NCBI GenBank assembly: GCA_963753845.1 | Contig: CAVWEI010000017.1 | Coordinates: 186,001 to 250,000, forward strand | Direction of reading: 5' to 3' | Source of the DNA: Thiosocius sp963753845 | GTDB taxonomy: Bacteria; Pseudomonadota; Gammaproteobacteria; Chromatiales; Chromatiaceae | Length of the DNA: 64,000 bases | Shown: piece after piece, positions 63,747-64,000 of the stretch | Layout: the number at the start of each line of letters is the position of its first letter | Position numbering within the stretch: position 1 is the first letter of the stretch | Program-made: the position numbers and the translations under genes | The notes under the pieces: generated by a model | Told to the model about the DNA's origin: nothing | Seen by the model: only the letters and a program-made list of their open reading frames with translations | The model's database searches: none

Positions 63747-64000
63747 ATGACTTCGAGTTCGATCCTGGTAACCGGCGGCGCCGGTTATATCGGCAGCCAT
63801 ACGGTTCGCCAGCTCGGCGAGGCGGGTGAACGCGTCGTCACCCTGGACAACCTGTCGAAGGGTTTTCGCGAGAACGTGCTTTACGGAGATTTCGTGGAGG
63901 GCGATACCGCGGACAGGGAACTGGTTTCGAAGGTCCTGCGCGATCACCGGGTCGATACGGTCATCCACTTCGCCGCGCATACCATAGTCCCCGAGTCGGT
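63747..64000 (+). CDS. galE: UDP-glucose 4-epimerase, N-terminal part
   Basis: The first 84 codons of a Rossmann-fold epimerase, cut by the window edge. ILVTGGAGYIGSHTVRQL (NAD-binding GxxGxxG), LDNLSKG, DTADRELV and VIHFAAHTIVPESV are typical of GalE. AGAAGGA lies before the ATG. GalE interconverts UDP-glucose and UDP-galactose for surface polysaccharides. Confidence 0.9.
   Translation, partial: MTSSSILVTGGAGYIGSHTVRQLGEAGERVVTLDNLSKGFRENVLYGDFVEGDTADRELVSKVLRDHRVDTVIHFAAHTIVPES

Overview
This window looks like the chromosome of a free-living gammaproteobacterium, moderately GC-rich, with dense operons and many ATGA/GTGA stop-start overlaps. The strongest evidence is gene order: mucD-glutaredoxin-lepA-lepB-DUF4845-rnc-era-recO-pdxJ, barA divergent from cysM and followed by rlmD, nagZ-hpt-mtnP, and sdhCDAB with sdhE close by. 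Together with tex, ybiT, darP and recJ these are typical of Gammaproteobacteria (Chromatiales/Pseudomonas-like arrangements). A species cannot be named from the sequence alone. No rRNA, tRNA, CRISPR array, complete insertion sequence or prophage was seen.

Layout. 0.1-8.1 kb: envelope stress protease, translation and secretion housekeeping, RNase III/Era, RecO and vitamin B6 synthesis. 8.2-13.6 kb: BarA-type hybrid kinase (without a periplasmic sensor domain), cysM, a 3'-5' exonuclease-fold protein that has lost its catalytic residues, and rlmD. 13.6-20.6 kb: CYTH protein, a peptide ABC transporter (binding protein and two permeases, no ATPase), a YkuD protein without a signal peptide, an orphan FliL-like protein, nagZ, hpt and a frameshifted mtnP. 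This resembles a peptidoglycan-peptide and purine salvage block. 20.6-26.9 kb is an accessory region: small unknown proteins, a REP-like folded repeat, a PEP-CTERM-like surface protein, a large secreted metalloprotease with PKD and FG-GAP-like repeats, and a stand-alone copy of that protease's N-terminal domain. The last three genes each carry an apparent frameshift.

26.9-45 kb: ABC-F protein YbiT, cold-shock protein, tandem CNNM/CorC proteins, a thioredoxin-like/propeller pair, DUF192, DsbB, an alpha/beta hydrolase, a giant MscK-type channel, Tex, a ceramidase-like membrane protein and a YiiX-like papain-fold enzyme. 45-51.4 kb is again accessory: an unknown small protein, an orphan outer-membrane barrel, a secreted propeller protein bracketed by a 14-bp direct repeat, and next to it a decayed C-terminal piece of a type I restriction-modification HsdM gene. 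51.4-56.9 kb: class V aminotransferase-fold enzyme, YciA thioesterase, copper chaperone, and a complete TRAP transporter (dctPQM). 56.9-64 kb: sdhE and sdhCDAB with a good sigma70 promoter, darP, recJ, a Sfp-type phosphopantetheinyl transferase with an apparent frameshift, and the start of galE.

Five separate genes show single-base reading-frame breaks (near 19.9, 21.7, 24.1, 26.4 and 63.1 kb). In the metalloprotease the spacing of internal repeats (249 versus 250 bases) places the extra base precisely. Sequencing error and true decay cannot be told apart from this window alone.
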